The notes below the pieces were generated by a model that was not told the origin of the DNA, did no database searches, and saw only the letters and a list, made by a program, of their open reading frames with translations. The translations under genes and the position numbers were made by a program. A stretch of 44,830 nucleotides of DNA, from the NCBI GenBank assembly GCA_964653195.1, contig CAZZCX010000010.1, positions 1-44,830 on the forward strand. Direction: 5' to 3'. This document shows positions 35,195-43,605 of this stretch, in pieces (positions within the stretch are counted from its first letter, which is position 1; every line of letters begins with the position of its first letter). The DNA is from CAYMDS01 sp964653195. GTDB lineage: Bacteria > Patescibacteriota > Microgenomatia > Levybacterales > UBA12049.

Positions 35195-35769
35195 ACTGCT
35201 TGCTGCTGCATTCTGGTAAGTATCCGCTTCTCTACATCTTTTTCTATTTCTTTTTTAATTTTCCAGAGTTCCATACTGATGAAAAGAACAGATGGGGTTA
35301 TGATAAATGCGAGAAATCCTTTCGGTGAGTTGAGGAAATTTATTACTTTACCGAGGTACGGAATAGTAAGAAACACTTTCCCCATCACTTTTTCATCCGG
35401 AATCACACTGCTGTCTATCGATTTATTTGCATCGCCTTTCGTGCTGTATACAGTCCCCTCTTCTGAAAATTCTATACCTGTGATACGGTGTGTGACATTC
35501 ATACCTCTTTCGGTTTTATAGGTGATGATGTCTTTATTGTCATAGCCTATTTGTTTCGTGATATAGACTATGCTTCCTACAGGCAGAGCCGGTTCCATAC
35601 TTCCTGAAAGGACTACCATAGAACGAATGGATCCGAGTATAGAGGTCTTCGAAGTTATGAAAGTAATAACAGTAAGCGAGAGTATTATAAATAATACCGA
35701 CTGTATGATTAAGGTGAGTATTTTTAAGACTTTGTTAATTTTATGATTTTCTTTTATTCTTTTAATCAT
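35191..35769 (-). CDS. SipW-like signal peptidase I (ER/archaeal type)
   Basis: 192-residue membrane protease. Membrane helices lie near 17-40 and 148-165. The catalytic Ser57 is in VVLSGSMEPALPVGSIV and His94 in MNVTHRITG, with GDANKSID as the Asp-box; a Ser-His pair in place of Ser-Lys marks the SipW/ER type. Lying in the same operon as two proteins with SipW-type signals, it should process them. Basic C-terminal tail. Confidence 0.9.
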   Translation of the reverse strand: MIKRIKENHKINKVLKILTLIIQSVLFIILSLTVITFITSKTSILGSIRSMVVLSGSMEPALPVGSIVYITKQIGYDNKDIITYKTERGMNVTHRITGIEFSEEGTVYSTKGDANKSIDSSVIPDEKVMGKVFLTIPYLGKVINFLNSPKGFLAFIITPSVLFISMELWKIKKEIEKDVEKRILTRMQQQAV

Positions 35770-35822
35770 AGTTTTAATTTAATTAGTTATTAGTTATAAG
35801 TTACTATACAGTTATAGGGCTT

Positions 35823-35861
35823 CGCAGTGGGAGGTTGAAAAAGCAGTTCCCTCCCACCGCG
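35823..35861 (-). terminator. GC-rich hairpin between TasA-like gene and signal-peptidase gene
   Basis: GTGGGAGG pairs with CCTCCCAC, extended by CGC/GCG with one mismatch. No T-run follows on the minus strand. It lies between the first and second genes of the operon and may reduce read-through so that the TasA-like protein is made in excess. Confidence 0.55.
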
Positions 35862-35874
35862 AGAAAAAGAAATT

Positions 35875-36450
35875 TTACGGTGTCCAAGTAGCACCTACAG
35901 TTGCCTGTCGTGCTTGTACCGTAATTATTGCGTTGAAATTCTGACCTTGATAACTGTTATTTGCACTTGGATCAAGTAATACAGTAAGCCTGAAATGTTC
36001 CCGATCAGCACCAGCTAATTCGATTAAGCCGGAATCAAGACCTCCAATACTGTAATATACAAATCCTGTTAAACCTGAAGGATTTGATGCTAATGTTTGC
36101 CATGCAGATCCATTCCAGAATTCTACCAATGTTACCTTGACAAGATTTTCATCTAAAGCAGTATTTGCCCAATCTCCTGTAGCAGCAGCTCTAAGATAAA
36201 CAGGTAAAGTTCCGTCATTTGTTACATCAAAACGAATTTGTCGCTCCTCCCCTGGTTGCCAATTAGTTACAGGTGTTGTGTTTTGAAAAATACCTGCAGT
36301 TTGATCTATTTCGATATTAAGGGTGCCTGTAGCGAGTGTATTATTGCCGCTTGTGGCACTATCAGTGAAGTATGCGTATGTTGCCCCTCCCATTAGGGAT
36401 AATGAAATTAGAATTGAAAATACACTAATCGCTATCTTTTTATTAATCAT
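35875..36450 (-). CDS. TasA/camelysin-like fibre protein with SipW-type signal
   Basis: 191 residues. Start at ATG 36450, 8 nt after a strong AGGAGG (a GTG 9 bp upstream overlaps that site and is rejected). The N-terminus (KIAISVFSILISLSLMGGATYAYFTDSATSGNNTLATGTLNIEI) is the SipW-type signal. The rest is the beta-rich camelysin/TasA domain with WQPGEERQIRFDVTNDGTLPVYLRAAATG and ITVQA near the end. In Bacillus, TasA forms extracellular fibres. First gene of a minus-strand operon that includes the SipW-like peptidase; strong translation signal. Confidence 0.88.
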   Translation of the reverse strand: MINKKIAISVFSILISLSLMGGATYAYFTDSATSGNNTLATGTLNIEIDQTAGIFQNTTPVTNWQPGEERQIRFDVTNDGTLPVYLRAAATGDWANTALDENLVKVTLVEFWNGSAWQTLASNPSGLTGFVYYSIGGLDSGLIELAGADREHFRLTVLLDPSANNSYQGQNFNAIITVQARQATVGATWTP

Positions 36451-36873
36451 TATATTCACCTCCTCTCCTTTGTATTTTTACAAATTGGCTTTAAATGATT
36501 TACTCAAATAAAATAATAAACAGACTAGTCTTAAATGCTTAAAACAAAGATTGTATTAATATCGCGCGAAGGTCATTATTGTCTGCGGAATTTGGATTTT
36601 CCGTCTGAGGAGTAAATGCTATATCGAGACAAAATTTACATTTGCTTAATAATCCGGACAGGATTTTATACATAGTGAATCAATATCTGAGCAGCAGGCT
36701 GATAAAACTCTTTATTCAGCTTTTTAATCTACTCAGTTATCGGGCAGGTGTAACGGAGTAAAATATGAAGACAATATTTAATCTGTGGATACTATAGTTG
36801 ATTGTAGGATAGCCCGTCAATACGATAAAAAGTATACTTTCTATATACTAACCCCATCAATTATAAAATATTT
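36451..36873 (-). promoter_or_regulatory. Long leader of the TasA-like gene
   Basis: No gene is seen in these 423 bp. A minus promoter, TTGACG (36815-36820), 18-bp spacer, TATAGT (36791-36796), would give a leader of about 330 nt. Inside are a hairpin between 36699 and 36719 nested in a CTGAG/CTCAG pair (36687-36735), a CGGAA/TTCCG hairpin near 36583-36602 and a 10-bp palindrome AGACTAGTCT (36522-36531). It resembles no riboswitch I know. Confidence 0.45.
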
Positions 36874-37647
36874 TTAATTGATAATAAAAAACCAATAAGT
36901 AATGGCAATTAGAATGCGGTAAATGCCAAATATTATAAAAGAATATGATTGTACAAATTTCAAGAAAAACTTTATTGCAGTTAATGCAACTACAAATGAT
37001 CCGATAAAACCAATTACTAAAAGACTTAATTCTGAATTTGAGAATGTGAAATTAGAATCTATTAGATCAAGTGCACTTGCTGCAAACATGGTCGGGACAG
37101 CCAGTAGAAATGAGAAAATTACAGCAGTCTCTCTTTTCATCCCTATTAATTTACCGCCAATTATGCTTGCAGCTGAACGTGATACGCCAGGTATTATAGA
37201 GATAGATTGAAAAAGACCAACTAAAAGGGCTTGTTTATAGCTAATTTTTTCAATACTTTCTGTACCAGTATCTTTATCCTTGTGTAAAAGTTCTATGAAT
37301 ATGATGATTATTCCACCTATGAATAACGCTATAACAGTAATAATCTCACTTCCTAATAGTATTTCTTTTATAAATTTATAAAGTATAAATCCGATAACGG
37401 CAGTTGGTATAAAAGCCGTTAGAATAGTTTTCCATGCAGTTCTACTTGTGAGCAAAATTTTTCTATATAGAAAAACTACCGCCAAAATTGCACCCATCTG
37501 AATTATTATCATGAAACTTTTCAGAAATTCAGAATCAGGTATACCTAGTGCGAAACTTGCCAATATTAAATGCCCAGTTGAAGAGACAGGTAAAAATTCA
37601 GTCAGACCTTCTATGATTGAAAGTATTATAGCTTGGATATATGTCAT
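36874..37647 (-). CDS. uppP: Undecaprenyl-diphosphatase
   Basis: 257-residue integral membrane enzyme that recycles undecaprenyl diphosphate to the monophosphate used for peptidoglycan and surface glycans. Catalytic region one IIEGLTEFLPVSSTGH (Glu13, Glu17, His26) and region two SIIPGVSRSAASI are intact. Full length. The gene supports a lipid-carrier-dependent wall and glycan pathway, consistent with the glycan operon in this window. No neighbour on the same strand within 300 bp. Confidence 0.95.
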   Translation of the reverse strand: MTYIQAIILSIIEGLTEFLPVSSTGHLILASFALGIPDSEFLKSFMIIIQMGAILAVVFLYRKILLTSRTAWKTILTAFIPTAVIGFILYKFIKEILLGSEIITVIALFIGGIIIIFIELLHKDKDTGTESIEKISYKQALLVGLFQSISIIPGVSRSAASIIGGKLIGMKRETAVIFSFLLAVPTMFAASALDLIDSNFTFSNSELSLLVIGFIGSFVVALTAIKFFLKFVQSYSFIIFGIYRILIAITYWFFIIN

Positions 37648-37701
37648 GGCTTAATTTTAGATTATAAACACTAATCAAGAGTTTTGCTATTATATAAAGA
37701 T

Positions 37702-38628
37702 ATGCGATACGCTTCGTATTTTATAACAGTAGTATTACTCGGAATATTCATATCTCTTTTTTTCTATTTATTTAGTTTGAATAGATCTTCATTATATTCC
37801 TCCCCTATTCCTGTCTTTTTGGAGTTAAAGAACAATAAACAGGCAACATTTCTTGATCTTTGGTCACCTGTATTTGAAACTTTTGCTTCAACAAAAAAGA
37901 TTCCTGAAATTCATGCTCGCTCTGCGCTTATGTATGATTTGGTAAATGAAAAAGTAATTTATGAAAAAAATAGTAAAACACAGGTACCTATGGCATCACT
38001 TACGAAAATAATGACTGCAATAATAGCTTTGGAAGATAAGAATATGCCTGATATTTATAAAGTAAATAAAGCTGATTTAGTTGGAGAAGATAGCATGGGC
38101 TTAGAATTAGGTGAGATATTAAATAAAGAAGAACTACTTTATGGATTGATGCTTAACTCAGGCAATGACGCAGCAGAAGTTTTAGCAAGAAATTATATAT
38201 TCGGTAGAGATGGTTTTTTAAAAGCGATGCATGATAAAGCCATAGTATTGGGCTTAAACAATACTTCTTTCTCAAACCCATCTGGACTCCAAGGAGATGG
38301 CTCACAATATACAACCGCTGAAGATTTACTTAAACTTACTAGATACGCGATAGATTATTTTCCGCTCTTTCGTAAAATAGTCTCAACTTACGAATATATA
38401 ATTCCCGCAAATGAATACCATAAAGAATTTTACCTAGTAAATGAAACAAACTTACTGTCAACATACGAAGGAGTAAAAGGAGTGAAAACTGGATACACCC
38501 CTGAGGCCGGGATGTGTTTAGTTACTTATTATGAGAAAGATGGTATTCATTTGATTGGTATTTTACTAAATAGCCCGGATAGAAGGGGTGAAATGCGTAA
38601 TTTGTTAGATTTTGCACTAAATTCTTAA
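37702..38628 (+). CDS. D-alanyl-D-alanine carboxypeptidase (S11, PBP5-like)
   Basis: 308 residues from ATG 37702; a TTG at 37684 in frame is rejected. Membrane anchor near 6-27, then the S11 domain with SLTK (Ser99, Lys102), SGN (153-155) and KTG in VKGVKTGYTPEAG. It trims D-Ala from peptidoglycan stem peptides outside the membrane. A TATATA box ends 5 nt before the ATG, and there is no Shine-Dalgarno, so the mRNA may be leaderless. No C-terminal amphipathic helix domain. Confidence 0.93.
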   Translation: MRYASYFITVVLLGIFISLFFYLFSLNRSSLYSSPIPVFLELKNNKQATFLDLWSPVFETFASTKKIPEIHARSALMYDLVNEKVIYEKNSKTQVPMASLTKIMTAIIALEDKNMPDIYKVNKADLVGEDSMGLELGEILNKEELLYGLMLNSGNDAAEVLARNYIFGRDGFLKAMHDKAIVLGLNNTSFSNPSGLQGDGSQYTTAEDLLKLTRYAIDYFPLFRKIVSTYEYIIPANEYHKEFYLVNETNLLSTYEGVKGVKTGYTPEAGMCLVTYYEKDGIHLIGILLNSPDRRGEMRNLLDFALNS

Positions 38629-38636
38629 ATTTCGAT

Positions 38637-38810
38637 ATGGGTTTTGAAACTTGGAAAAAAGCATGGAAAATATCTCATTTTTTTGATCCAGATGATCCAG
38701 AACCTGATGCATCTTGTACTTTGGAAAAGAAGCATAAAAAGGATAAATCGAAAAATAAATTAAAAGCTAAACCATTAGCAAAAAGAAGACTCAAACCAAA
38801 AGCAGCATAA
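38637..38810 (+). CDS. Small basic protein, 57 aa
   Basis: Begins 8 bp after the carboxypeptidase stop. Sequence has an N-terminal aromatic part (MGFETWKKAWKISHFFDPDDPEPD) and a strongly basic Lys/Arg tail (KKHKKDKSKNKLKAKPLAKRRLKPKAA). Coding status is likely from position and from a clear stop, but no family is recognised. The basic tail could bind nucleic acid or the wall. Confidence 0.5.
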   Translation: MGFETWKKAWKISHFFDPDDPEPDASCTLEKKHKKDKSKNKLKAKPLAKRRLKPKAA

Positions 38811-38880
38811 ATAATTGTTGGATTGTTAAAATAAGTTAAGAATGAATTATTAAGCAGAAGACAAGTATGCGCTAATTTAG

Positions 38881-40392
38881 TTATTGAATCGTAAAGTTAT
38901 AAAAATTTAAATTACTTAACTCATCTTTATTTAAAGTTTTATATTTGTTTTTGAGAATATAAAGGTAAGAATTCTTATTATGTTTATTTATTCTTTTATA
39001 CATGTGTAAATATTTATTAATAGTTTCGTATGTTGCATAATCCGAATTATAATACAGGAAAGTTGGTGGGTTATTATCGAATGTATGAATGATCTCGTTT
39101 TTGATAAATAGGACCTTATCCATCCAGGAATAATAAAAAGGATATTTGGTTGAATGATTTATATCAGCCTGCCATAAAATTAAAGGCTCAATTGGTATAA
39201 CCATTAAGCTGTCATCTTCTCTTTTCAAAACGTTAACAGCTTTACCGTAATCATACTGTTGAGAATAGCTTATATACATTTCTTTCTCAGAATCTATATT
39301 TTTAAATAGTGAGCCTTTTGCAATGTATAAAATAAATATACAAAGCATAAATACAAGTAAAGTTATTAGACTTTTTTGATTAAATTTTATTTTATTATTT
39401 TCAATAATTCTGATAGTCATAAAACTAATACTACATATGAGGAGCCCGTACCAAGGTAATAAATGAAAACCACTGCTCGAAAATCGAATATTTGCCAATC
39501 CTAGTGCTGTAAAAGTTACTAAAGGAATGTAATTATCTATTTTAGAAGCAAAGTAAGTACTTAAGACTAAATAAAATAATGAAGATATCTTAATAAATAT
39601 AGCTACGTCTTTAATAAGAATATAGTAAATGAAAGAAAAAAAAGACCTAAAAAGATAAGTTTTTTCATCCGGAGTTATATAGTAATAAATATTTAAATAT
39701 ATAGTATTGTAAAAATAGTCTTTAAAAGAAAGAAAGTTAAATATTATTATTGTCGTAAACAAAAAACCGAGCAAGATAAAACCAGCATTTATAAATATTT
39801 TAGTTTTATTTTTAAATAACAAAATGCAAATTAAAAATAGTAATATAGGCCATAAAGGAGCAAGCGTAAACATAATGACGGTTATGTTAATGCCTATAAA
39901 TAAATACTCCAAATTACTCTTTTTTGGTTTATTAAGTAAAACGGAAAGAAACAAATAGACTAAAGGGTATACTATAATCGCCTCAGCCAAAAACGTATGC
40001 CCGCTTAAATGAATTTTGGTCAACTCGTATAAAAAGATAAAGGGTAATACATATATCCTAAATTTATAAAAGAGGAAAAGGCACCAGATAACTCCATAAA
40101 CAATAATAAAATATCTATGAAATTTTATTAATTGATTTATATTGTTAGTATATTTAGTTTTTTGTATAACTGAGCTTAATATATACGTGACAGGCTGATG
40201 ATGAGAAAAAATATCTGAGTAGATTCTTTCACCCTGATTTAAGTATTTTGCTACTGTGAAATTATCATCTTCATCAACAAATTGAAATGTATATATGTGA
40301 TTTTTATAGCCAATGGAGACTATAATCAGAAATAAGATAAGTAGGCTAGTAAGTAGAAATGATATTTTATGTGAAATCAAGAGATTAAACAT
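38881..40392 (-). CDS. GT-C-like multi-pass membrane protein
   Basis: 503 residues with about ten helices. First loop FVDEDDNFTVAKYLNQGERIYSDIFSHHQPVTYIL has the acidic pair and DIFSHHQP arrangement typical of GT83/PMT-like lipid-linked glycosyltransferases. The C-terminal part is soluble and beta-rich (DYGKAVNVLKREDDSLMVIPIEPLILWQADINHSTKYPFYYSW). Not linked to another glycan gene here. Very AT-rich and Ile/Lys/Asn-rich. Confidence 0.72.
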   Translation of the reverse strand: MFNLLISHKISFLLTSLLILFLIIVSIGYKNHIYTFQFVDEDDNFTVAKYLNQGERIYSDIFSHHQPVTYILSSVIQKTKYTNNINQLIKFHRYFIIVYGVIWCLFLFYKFRIYVLPFIFLYELTKIHLSGHTFLAEAIIVYPLVYLFLSVLLNKPKKSNLEYLFIGINITVIMFTLAPLWPILLFLICILLFKNKTKIFINAGFILLGFLFTTIIIFNFLSFKDYFYNTIYLNIYYYITPDEKTYLFRSFFSFIYYILIKDVAIFIKISSLFYLVLSTYFASKIDNYIPLVTFTALGLANIRFSSSGFHLLPWYGLLICSISFMTIRIIENNKIKFNQKSLITLLVFMLCIFILYIAKGSLFKNIDSEKEMYISYSQQYDYGKAVNVLKREDDSLMVIPIEPLILWQADINHSTKYPFYYSWMDKVLFIKNEIIHTFDNNPPTFLYYNSDYATYETINKYLHMYKRINKHNKNSYLYILKNKYKTLNKDELSNLNFYNFTIQ

Positions 40393-40469
40393 TAAGGTAA
40401 TTATATCAAAATATAGATTTCTGCTATTTTTCCAAAAGTTGACTCATATATGATAAAATAAAGCTATTA

Positions 40470-40553
40470 GCCGCGGTGGTGGAATGGTAGACACAAGGGC
40501 CTTAAGAGCCCTCGTCCGTAAAGGGCATGAGAGTTCGACTCTCTCTCGCGGTA
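40470..40553 (+). tRNA. tRNA-Leu (anticodon TAA)
   Basis: Acceptor GCCGCGG pairs with TCGCGGT (G-T at both ends), long variable arm, anticodon loop CTTAAGA with TAA, T-arm GAGAG-TTCGACT-CTCTC. CCA is not encoded. Confidence 0.93.
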
Positions 40554-40557
40554 CTCT

Positions 40558-40631
40558 CGGGGACTAGCTCAGTTGGCTAGAGCGCGCGGTTTGGGACCGT
40601 GAGGTCGGAGGTTCAAGTCCTCTGTCCCCGA
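40558..40631 (+). tRNA. tRNA-Pro (anticodon TGG)
   Basis: Acceptor CGGGGAC pairs with GTCCCCG, anticodon stem CGCGG/CCGTG with loop TTTGGGA, T-loop TTCAAGT, discriminator A. Four bases after tRNA-Leu, so co-transcribed. CCA is not encoded. Confidence 0.95.
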
Positions 40632-40690
40632 CTAACTAAAATTAAGATTAGATTATTTAATTAAGTTATTTGGCTGGAAGATTATCATAT

Positions 40691-41236
40691 ATGGAAAGAC
40701 ATGATTCGATATATCCGCAAGCTAGAAGTTTATCTGAAAATTTTACAAGTCCAACCTCTTCTAATAAATTTACTCAAAATCAACAATTTGCTTCGTACCA
40801 AACTCCTAAATGGATTGTAATTTTATTATTGATAATATTCCCTCCAGCATCCTGGTACATTATGTGCAAAGAAAAAATATATCATAGATGGTTTCCGGTA
40901 ATTATTATTATAAATTCATGTTCAATATTATTAACCACAGGATCAATAATGTTTCTCGTATTACCAAATATGCTAAAGCTATATGAAAATCTTGAACTTC
41001 CAAATCCGATAGATCTATACATTTATCCTATTATTATAACCTTAATTGTTTTAGTGATAATACAAATTTTGTTTTCATTTTATTTAAAAAAATATATAGA
41101 AAATAATGAAGTTTTATCTAAGAATTTATTGATTATAACTATTATTTTTCTTATCCTGAATTATCTATTTTACTCATTTACGCCTTCAATATTGAGTATG
41201 TTGATGATGAATCCTATATACACACTAGTAAATTAA
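40691..41236 (+). CDS. Hypothetical membrane protein, 181 aa
   Basis: Start at ATG 40691; an in-frame TTG at 40670 is less likely. About 40 polar residues rich in Ser, Asn and Gln are followed by three or four helices (WIVILLLIIFPPASWYIM, WFPVIIIINSCSILLTTGSIMFLV, IYPIIITLIVLVIIQILFSFYL, LLIITIIFLILNYLFYSF). Resembles small membrane proteins with an N-terminal disordered tail common in this type of genome, but no family is recognised. Confidence 0.65.
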   Translation: MERHDSIYPQARSLSENFTSPTSSNKFTQNQQFASYQTPKWIVILLLIIFPPASWYIMCKEKIYHRWFPVIIIINSCSILLTTGSIMFLVLPNMLKLYENLELPNPIDLYIYPIIITLIVLVIIQILFSFYLKKYIENNEVLSKNLLIITIIFLILNYLFYSFTPSILSMLMMNPIYTLVN

Positions 41237-41300
41237 TACCAATATCTGTACTTTTAATTATTTGAATAAATTTTGCCGATCGTAATCTATATACTGATTA

Positions 41301-42305
41301 TTATTTAGGACTATTTGTATTGTATTGCTCGACGATTGATGTAGATGTATTTTTAAGGTCATTTGCTGACTTCATTAGACCTGCGATAGTACGATTTATA
41401 GTTTCTCCCATATAATTTATATATGGCTCCGTTAAGCTCACTATTTTATTTATTCTAAAAGTAAAAATATTGAAAATAAGTGAAACTTTATTAAGGATAA
41501 CGGAAAATACACTAAAGATTGATGAGAAAATAAACCGAAGAATATTTTGTATAATTTCAAAAGTTCCGGATATGAAATTTAAAATAAGTATGAAAAAAGT
41601 TTGAACAATTTCTATCAGAAGTACACTAAGGTATATAAAAAGTCCAAGTAACATATATACAAAATATAATTCTACCTCAATCGTTTTTTTCATTAGCGGA
41701 AGCGGGTTTATAAATAATAAGACTTTTATCAAAACTCCAGAAAGTAAATATAGTCCAAGATAAAAGTAATCAATTAAGGTAATTAATATAAAGTGAGGAT
41801 TTATAAAGATCAAAAATCTTATTAAGACTTCAGACGTATATACAAAATATAAGTAGCTATAAAAATGCAAGTATTTTAGATATTTAAATAACAGATCCAG
41901 TTTAGGTATAGGATTTATAATGTCGAAAACTGAATATGCTGTATATATAAAACTTTCCTTATTTGGTAAGTAAAGAGCTGGAGGTTCAAATACTAGATCA
42001 GAAAAAGTCATCGATGCAATTTGTGAAGACACCTCATTTCTTACTTGGCTTAAAACATTAATTATCAACAAATAGACATAAATAATTAAATCAAAGAATA
42101 CTTGCAGAAAATCTTTAATTACTACTTGAGGCATTAGGACAAATAAAATTGTCAAGCAGGCTGTAAATATTAATAGTAAGAATATTGGGTTACGATTTAC
42201 ATCGAGAAGTGAATGGGTTTGTTTCTTTTTTCGTGAAATAGCTACCTTATTGTATCTTTGTGCTCTACCCCTTCTAAAATGGTGATATTTCGATTTTCTA
42301 GGCAT
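41301..42305 (-). CDS. Hypothetical multi-pass membrane protein with basic N-terminus
   Basis: 334 residues from ATG 42305 (a longer frame from 42335 adds 10 residues). The first 40 residues are strongly basic (MPRKSKYHHFRRGRAQRYNK). Then follow about eight hydrophobic stretches rich in Ile, Leu, Phe and Tyr. The protein has internal resemblance between segments such as LIFINPHFILITL and LLFINPLPLMKK. No family is recognised. Confidence 0.65.
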   Translation of the reverse strand: MPRKSKYHHFRRGRAQRYNKVAISRKKKQTHSLLDVNRNPIFLLLIFTACLTILFVLMPQVVIKDFLQVFFDLIIYVYLLIINVLSQVRNEVSSQIASMTFSDLVFEPPALYLPNKESFIYTAYSVFDIINPIPKLDLLFKYLKYLHFYSYLYFVYTSEVLIRFLIFINPHFILITLIDYFYLGLYLLSGVLIKVLLFINPLPLMKKTIEVELYFVYMLLGLFIYLSVLLIEIVQTFFILILNFISGTFEIIQNILRFIFSSIFSVFSVILNKVSLIFNIFTFRINKIVSLTEPYINYMGETINRTIAGLMKSANDLKNTSTSIVEQYNTNSPK

Positions 42306-42394
42306 AAATAGTTCACAGGAAATGTGTGGATACACTTTCCAGTTTTAGCGATTATATACTAAAAATTCTGTTTTTTGCTATAATGAAAGAGGCT

Positions 42395-42494
42395 NNNNNN
42401 NNNNNNNNNNNNNNNNNNNNNNNNNNNNNNNNNNNNNNNNNNNNNNNNNNNNNNNNNNNNNNNNNNNNNNNNNNNNNNNNNNNNNNNNNNNNNN
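42395..42494. other. Spurious assembly gap (100 N) flanked by identical 55-bp ends
   Basis: The 55 bp at 42340-42394 and 42495-42549 are identical in the same order. As for 8391-8490 this is an unmerged contig overlap; the real distance between the flanks is zero. The repeated piece contains a TGCTATAAT extended -10 on plus and a TATAAT on minus. The 42306-42620 stretch has no gene; after collapse it is about 160 bp. Confidence 0.93.
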
Positions 42495-42620
42495 CAGTTT
42501 TAGCGATTATATACTAAAAATTCTGTTTTTTGCTATAATGAAAGAGGCTGTGAAACATATTTATATTGTTTTATATTAATTTGTTTAACAGTTAGACCTA
42601 TTATAAATAGTTATTAAGTT

Positions 42621-42691
42621 GCGGGTGTAGTTCAATGGCAGAACACAACTTTTCCAAAGTTGATACGAGGGTTCGATTCCCTTCACCCGCT
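42621..42691 (+). tRNA. tRNA-Gly (anticodon TCC)
   Basis: Acceptor GCGGGTG pairs with CACCCGC, anticodon stem CAACT/AGTTG with loop TTTCCAA, T-loop TTCGATT, discriminator T. CCA is not encoded. Preceded by an extended -10 box at 42534-42539 (second copy after the false gap). Confidence 0.95.
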
Positions 42692-42695
42692 CATC

Positions 42696-42732
42696 CGCCT
42701 TTGGCGTGATGAGCGAGGCTCGCCCAAAGGGC
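42696..42732. repeat. Cluster of three GC-rich palindromes after tRNA-Gly
   Basis: CGCCTTTGGCG (42696-42706), GCGAGGCTCGC (42713-42723) and GCCCAAAGGGC (42722-42732) sit within 37 bp. The first and third can also pair with each other, giving one long hairpin. It is far GC-richer than the surroundings and lies between the tRNA and a GIY-YIG gene. Confidence 0.7.
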
Positions 42733-42747
42733 AACTTGCTTGATATA

Positions 42748-43005
42748 ATGTTTACAGTCTACGTTCTACAAAGTTTAAAAGATAGTAAAAGGTATGCGGG
42801 TCATACTCATAACTATGATAGACGTATCAATGAACACAATTTAGGGAGATCGAAATCGACTAAGTACCGCGCACCTTTTAAATTATTGTTCAAAGAAGAG
42901 TATAGCGAATTGATTGAAGCAAAAAGAAGAGAGCTTTGGTGGAAAAGTGGTAGTGGTAGAAGAAAATTAAAAGAGTATTTTAATAATCCTGATAAAAGTA
43001 GCTAA
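42748..43005 (+). CDS. GIY-YIG domain protein (UPF0213/YhbQ-like)
   Basis: 85 residues from ATG 42748; the frame is open to 42706 but that part overlaps the palindrome cluster. The GIY-YIG nuclease fold shows as FTVYVLQSLKDSKRYAGHTHNYDRRINEHNLGRSKSTKYRAPFKLLFKEEY and AKRRELWWKSGSGRRKLKEY. Catalytic Tyr, His/Arg and Glu positions are present, though GIY is VYV and YIG is YAG. Small single-domain members of this family are common and of uncertain role. The gene next to a tRNA and palindromes may be a mobile insertion. Confidence 0.87.
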   Translation: MFTVYVLQSLKDSKRYAGHTHNYDRRINEHNLGRSKSTKYRAPFKLLFKEEYSELIEAKRRELWWKSGSGRRKLKEYFNNPDKSS

Positions 43006-43017
43006 AAATTAAATACT

Positions 43018-43605
43018 ATGCAATCAACAGATAATTTTAAAAAACATACACATAAAAATCCATTACAGAGATTTCTTATCAATCGTTTTTTTAAAATTCT
43101 TCTTAAAGAAGCTAAAAAGTTACATCCAAAGACAATCCTAGATGTAGGGTGCGGTGAAGGGTTCACCTTAAACCGTTTTAGAAAGTTAAATATTGGAAAA
43201 GATCTTATTGGAGTTGATACATCGGTGAAAGCTATTGCCTTGGGGAAAGAACAGTTTCCACATTTAAATCTCAAAGAAGGTAGTGCCTATAAGTTGCCCT
43301 TTAAAGATAATTCATTTGATCTTGTTTTATGCTTAGAAGTGCTTGAGCATCTTGAAGATCCTCAAAAGGCATTTTCTGAATTAGTCAGAGTATCTAAGAA
43401 ATACTGTATTGTATCTGTCCCAAATGAGCCATGGTTTCGTTTATCAAATTTCTTAAGAGGAAAGAACTTGAAGAGATGGGGTAATGATATAGAGCATATC
43501 AATCATTGGTCTACGAAAGGTATCAAAAAGTTTATTATGAAAGAAATGCGAGTATTATTTGTAAAAACCCCATTTCCCTGGACTATAGTTCTAGGTGTTA
43601 AGTAG
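43018..43605 (+). CDS. SAM-dependent methyltransferase (Methyltransf_11 type)
   Basis: 195 residues. Class I fold with motif I ILDVGCGEGFTLNRF, acidic turn VDTSVKAIALGK, and post-motif LVLCLEVLEHLEDPQKAFSELVRVSKKYCIVSVPNEPWFRLSNFL. The substrate is unknown; similar genes act in glycan or lipid modification. It starts 12 bp after the GIY-YIG gene and overlaps the convergent transporter by 8 bp. Confidence 0.87.
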   Translation: MQSTDNFKKHTHKNPLQRFLINRFFKILLKEAKKLHPKTILDVGCGEGFTLNRFRKLNIGKDLIGVDTSVKAIALGKEQFPHLNLKEGSAYKLPFKDNSFDLVLCLEVLEHLEDPQKAFSELVRVSKKYCIVSVPNEPWFRLSNFLRGKNLKRWGNDIEHINHWSTKGIKKFIMKEMRVLFVKTPFPWTIVLGVK

